A DNA stretch of 20,924 nucleotides from Sulfuritalea sp. (GTDB lineage: Bacteria; Pseudomonadota; Gammaproteobacteria; Burkholderiales; Rhodocyclaceae): positions 1 to 20,924 of the forward strand of contig JALHNN010000004.1 of the NCBI GenBank assembly GCA_022843505.1, given 5' to 3'. A program made the position numbers and the translations under genes. A model generated the notes under the pieces. The model searched no databases. It was not told the origin of the DNA and saw only the letters and a program-made list of their open reading frames with translations. This document shows positions 19,923 to 20,924 of the stretch, piece by piece. The first letter of the stretch is position 1; the number at the start of each line of letters is the position of its first letter.

Positions 19923-20348
19923 CTAGTTATTTTCCGGGGTGGCGGCGGGGGCAGTGGTGGCCGGGGCCGGGATATCGATCACCTGGTTCGCTGGCTTCGG
20001 CGCTTCGGCCTTGCCGGGGTCGTCGGCCACCACGTCGCCGGCAACCCGCAGCAGCTTGTTGTCCTGGAAGAACACGGTCAGCACGCGCTGCTGGATCTCG
20101 CCGTGGCCGGGCTGGAAGCGATAAACATAGTCCCAGCGATTGGCATGGAACATGTCAGCCACCAACGGGGTGCCGAGGATGAAACGCACCTGCTCGCGGC
20201 TGAGGCCGGGCTTGAGCTGGGACATCATTTCCTGGGTGACCATGTTGCCCTGGCGCACGTCGACACGATAGGGCGTCAGCACGTTGGTGATCGCGGGCGT
20301 ACCCGAACAGGCTGCCAGCAGGGGCAGGAAAAACAGGATTCGCTTCAT
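19923..20348 (-). CDS. bamE: outer-membrane assembly lipoprotein BamE/OmlA (SmpA)
   Basis: A 141-residue lipoprotein component of the BAM complex that inserts beta-barrel proteins into the outer membrane. It begins MKRILFFLPLLAACSG, a short lipoprotein signal with lipobox LAAC and acylated Cys14. Residues ~25-105 are the SmpA/OmlA domain: YRVDVRQGNMVTQEMMSQL, GLSREQVRFILGTP, then WDYVYRFQPG and RVLTVFFQDNKLLRVAGD. The tail is Pro/Ala-rich and probably disordered. The ATG at 20348 is chosen because the longer frame from 20384 would put 12 residues (MPPTPESLPEIP) before the signal peptide. It is divergent from fur, a pairing conserved across proteobacteria. Confidence 0.95.
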   Translation of the reverse strand: MKRILFFLPLLAACSGTPAITNVLTPYRVDVRQGNMVTQEMMSQLKPGLSREQVRFILGTPLVADMFHANRWDYVYRFQPGHGEIQQRVLTVFFQDNKLLRVAGDVVADDPGKAEAPKPANQVIDIPAPATTAPAATPENN

Positions 20349-20428
20349 CGGGATTTCCGGGAGTGACTCGGGAGTTGGCGGCATGGGCCGCCGCAGCGCG
20401 GCGGCATAGTCCCAACCGGGCCGCGAAA

Positions 20429-20437
20429 ACTATATCA
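20429..20437 (-). promoter_or_regulatory. extended -10 promoter candidate for bamE
   Basis: On the minus strand TGATATAGT (20437-20429) matches the extended -10 form TGnTATAAT at all but one position. No -35 is apparent, as is tolerated by extended -10 promoters. The start near 20422 gives a leader of about 73 nt. Confidence 0.4.
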
Positions 20438-20567
20438 TAGCCGGCCGTTCGGCCACCGCGGCACCCCGACCGCCCCAACGCCCATGGCTTCGAAAGCCGA
20501 CTGTAGATTATGAAGCGCTGCCACCCTCACCGTGTCCCGGGCGAGCAAACTCGGCCCGCCCCCCCTT

Positions 20568-20584
20568 CCCCCCCTCACGGGGGG
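20568..20584. repeat. C7-TCAC-G6 hairpin upstream of fur
   Basis: Seven C (20568-20574) and six G (20579-20584) enclose TCAC. A further run of eight C with neighbours (20559-20565) precedes it. It makes a very stable but terminator-unlike hairpin in the fur leader region, and homopolymer length here is error-prone in sequencing. Confidence 0.5.
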
Positions 20585-20651
20585 TTCCTGGTCGGCTCGC
20601 TGCACTCGAAGTCGGCAGCGACCCGTCGTGTCGTTTCACGTTAGCCGCCTC

Positions 20652-20924
20652 ATGACCCATCCCGACGACCTGAAGAGCATCGGCCTCAAGGCCACCTATC
20701 CGCGGCTGAAGATCCTCGACCTGTTCCACAAGCTGCAGGACGAGGGGGCACCGCGCCATGTCACCGCAGAGGACGTCTATCGCCAGCTACTGGCCGATGG
20801 GCTGGACATCGGCCTGGCCACGGTCTACCGGGTGCTGACGCAGTTCGAGCAGGCAGGGCTGCTGCAGAGGCACCATTTCGAGTCCGGCAAATCGATTTTC
20901 GAGCTGAATGAAGATCGGAAGAGC
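20652..20924 (+). CDS. fur: ferric uptake regulator Fur, 5' part
   Basis: The first ~87 residues of Fur, the Fe(II)-sensing repressor of iron uptake genes. The start ATG at 20652 gives MTHPDDLKSIGLKATYPRL; the winged helix follows with VTAEDVYRQLL, the DNA-recognition helix DIGLATVYRVLTQFEQAGL, and the wing FESGKSIFELNE. The metal-binding dimerization domain, beginning with the HHDH region that should come right after FELNE, is missing. In its place are D-R-K-S, encoded by the last 13 bases, which equal the Illumina adapter start, so real sequence ends at about 20911. No clear ribosome site is seen. It is divergent from bamE, the usual context for proteobacterial fur. Fur is favoured over Zur/PerR by this context and sequence. 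Confidence 0.93.
   Translation, partial: MTHPDDLKSIGLKATYPRLKILDLFHKLQDEGAPRHVTAEDVYRQLLADGLDIGLATVYRVLTQFEQAGLLQRHHFESGKSIFELNEDRKS
20912..20924. other. probable Illumina adapter remnant at contig end
   Basis: The final 13 bases, AGATCGGAAGAGC, are identical to the common start of Illumina TruSeq adapters. They end the window and replace the expected Fur residues after FELNE. They are very probably untrimmed read-through and not genomic sequence. Confidence 0.92.

Larger units (their letters stand above)
20349..20651. other. bamE-fur divergent intergenic region (303 bp)
   Basis: No gene is recognised here. It contains an extended -10 for bamE (listed separately), a small GGCTT/AAGCC hairpin (20487-20499), and a C7/G6 hairpin (20568-20584) inside an unusually C-rich patch from ~20555. 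A fur promoter could not be fixed: TAGATT at 20504-20509 is a weak -10 candidate. No Fur box was recognised. Confidence 0.6.

Noticed and set aside
19023..20641. The 9-mer GTTTCACGT at 19023-19031 (carA leader) and at 20633-20641 (before fur)
   Set aside because: Two copies of a 9-mer with different distance and orientation to their genes are not enough to propose a shared operator.
20508..20759. 83-codon minus-strand open frame overlapping the fur start
   Set aside because: It lies antisense to fur and the C-rich leader, with no ribosome site and no family resemblance.

Overview
The window reads as a 20.9 kb end piece of a chromosomal contig from a high-GC betaproteobacterium. Rhodocyclales or a near relative is the likeliest source, judged from gene order and protein character and not from any database search. 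The right two thirds carry a housekeeping block in an arrangement familiar from that class: fur / bamE-dapB-carA-carB-greA-(DUF4149) / yhbY / rlmE-ftsH / folP-glmM. No mobile element, CRISPR array, tRNA or rRNA was seen.

Left third (1-8.3 kb), the accessory part. It opens with the 3' portion of a PhoX-type alkaline phosphatase, followed 5 nt later by an EAL-CBS-GGDEF cyclic-di-GMP enzyme. Convergent to these, on the minus strand, is a tight three-gene unit. It encodes a STAS anti-sigma-factor antagonist, a HATPase(RsbW-like)-cNMP-PP2C(SpoIIE) fusion, and an unusual CorA-type channel that carries an MgtE_N-like helical domain and a GMS signature in place of GMN. Divergent from that unit are sixA (phosphohistidine phosphatase) and an arginase-family gene. 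The 225 bp between the STAS gene and sixA hold two Pho-box-like sequences, one facing each way. This is the most interesting part of the window: a partner-switching module, with kinase and phosphatase on one chain, wired by operon structure to a divalent-cation channel and lying beside c-di-GMP and phosphate genes.

Middle (8.4-13.7 kb): glmM, folP, ftsH and rlmE on the minus strand and yhbY on the plus strand. An intrinsic terminator-like hairpin, with A and T runs on both sides, separates ftsH from folP. FolP has an altered loop-1 signature (NLGEDSF where NVTPDSF is usual). rlmE and yhbY diverge with only 14 bp between start codons, and yhbY may be leaderless.

Right (13.7-20.9 kb): the bamE-dapB and carA-carB-greA-DUF4149 run on the minus strand, with 1-4 nt overlaps or gaps between most neighbours and a good sigma70-type promoter before carA. 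fur diverges from bamE at the right edge. The last 13 bases of the window are exactly the common Illumina adapter start AGATCGGAAGAGC and break the Fur reading frame from its family consensus, so they are very probably assembly contamination, not genome.
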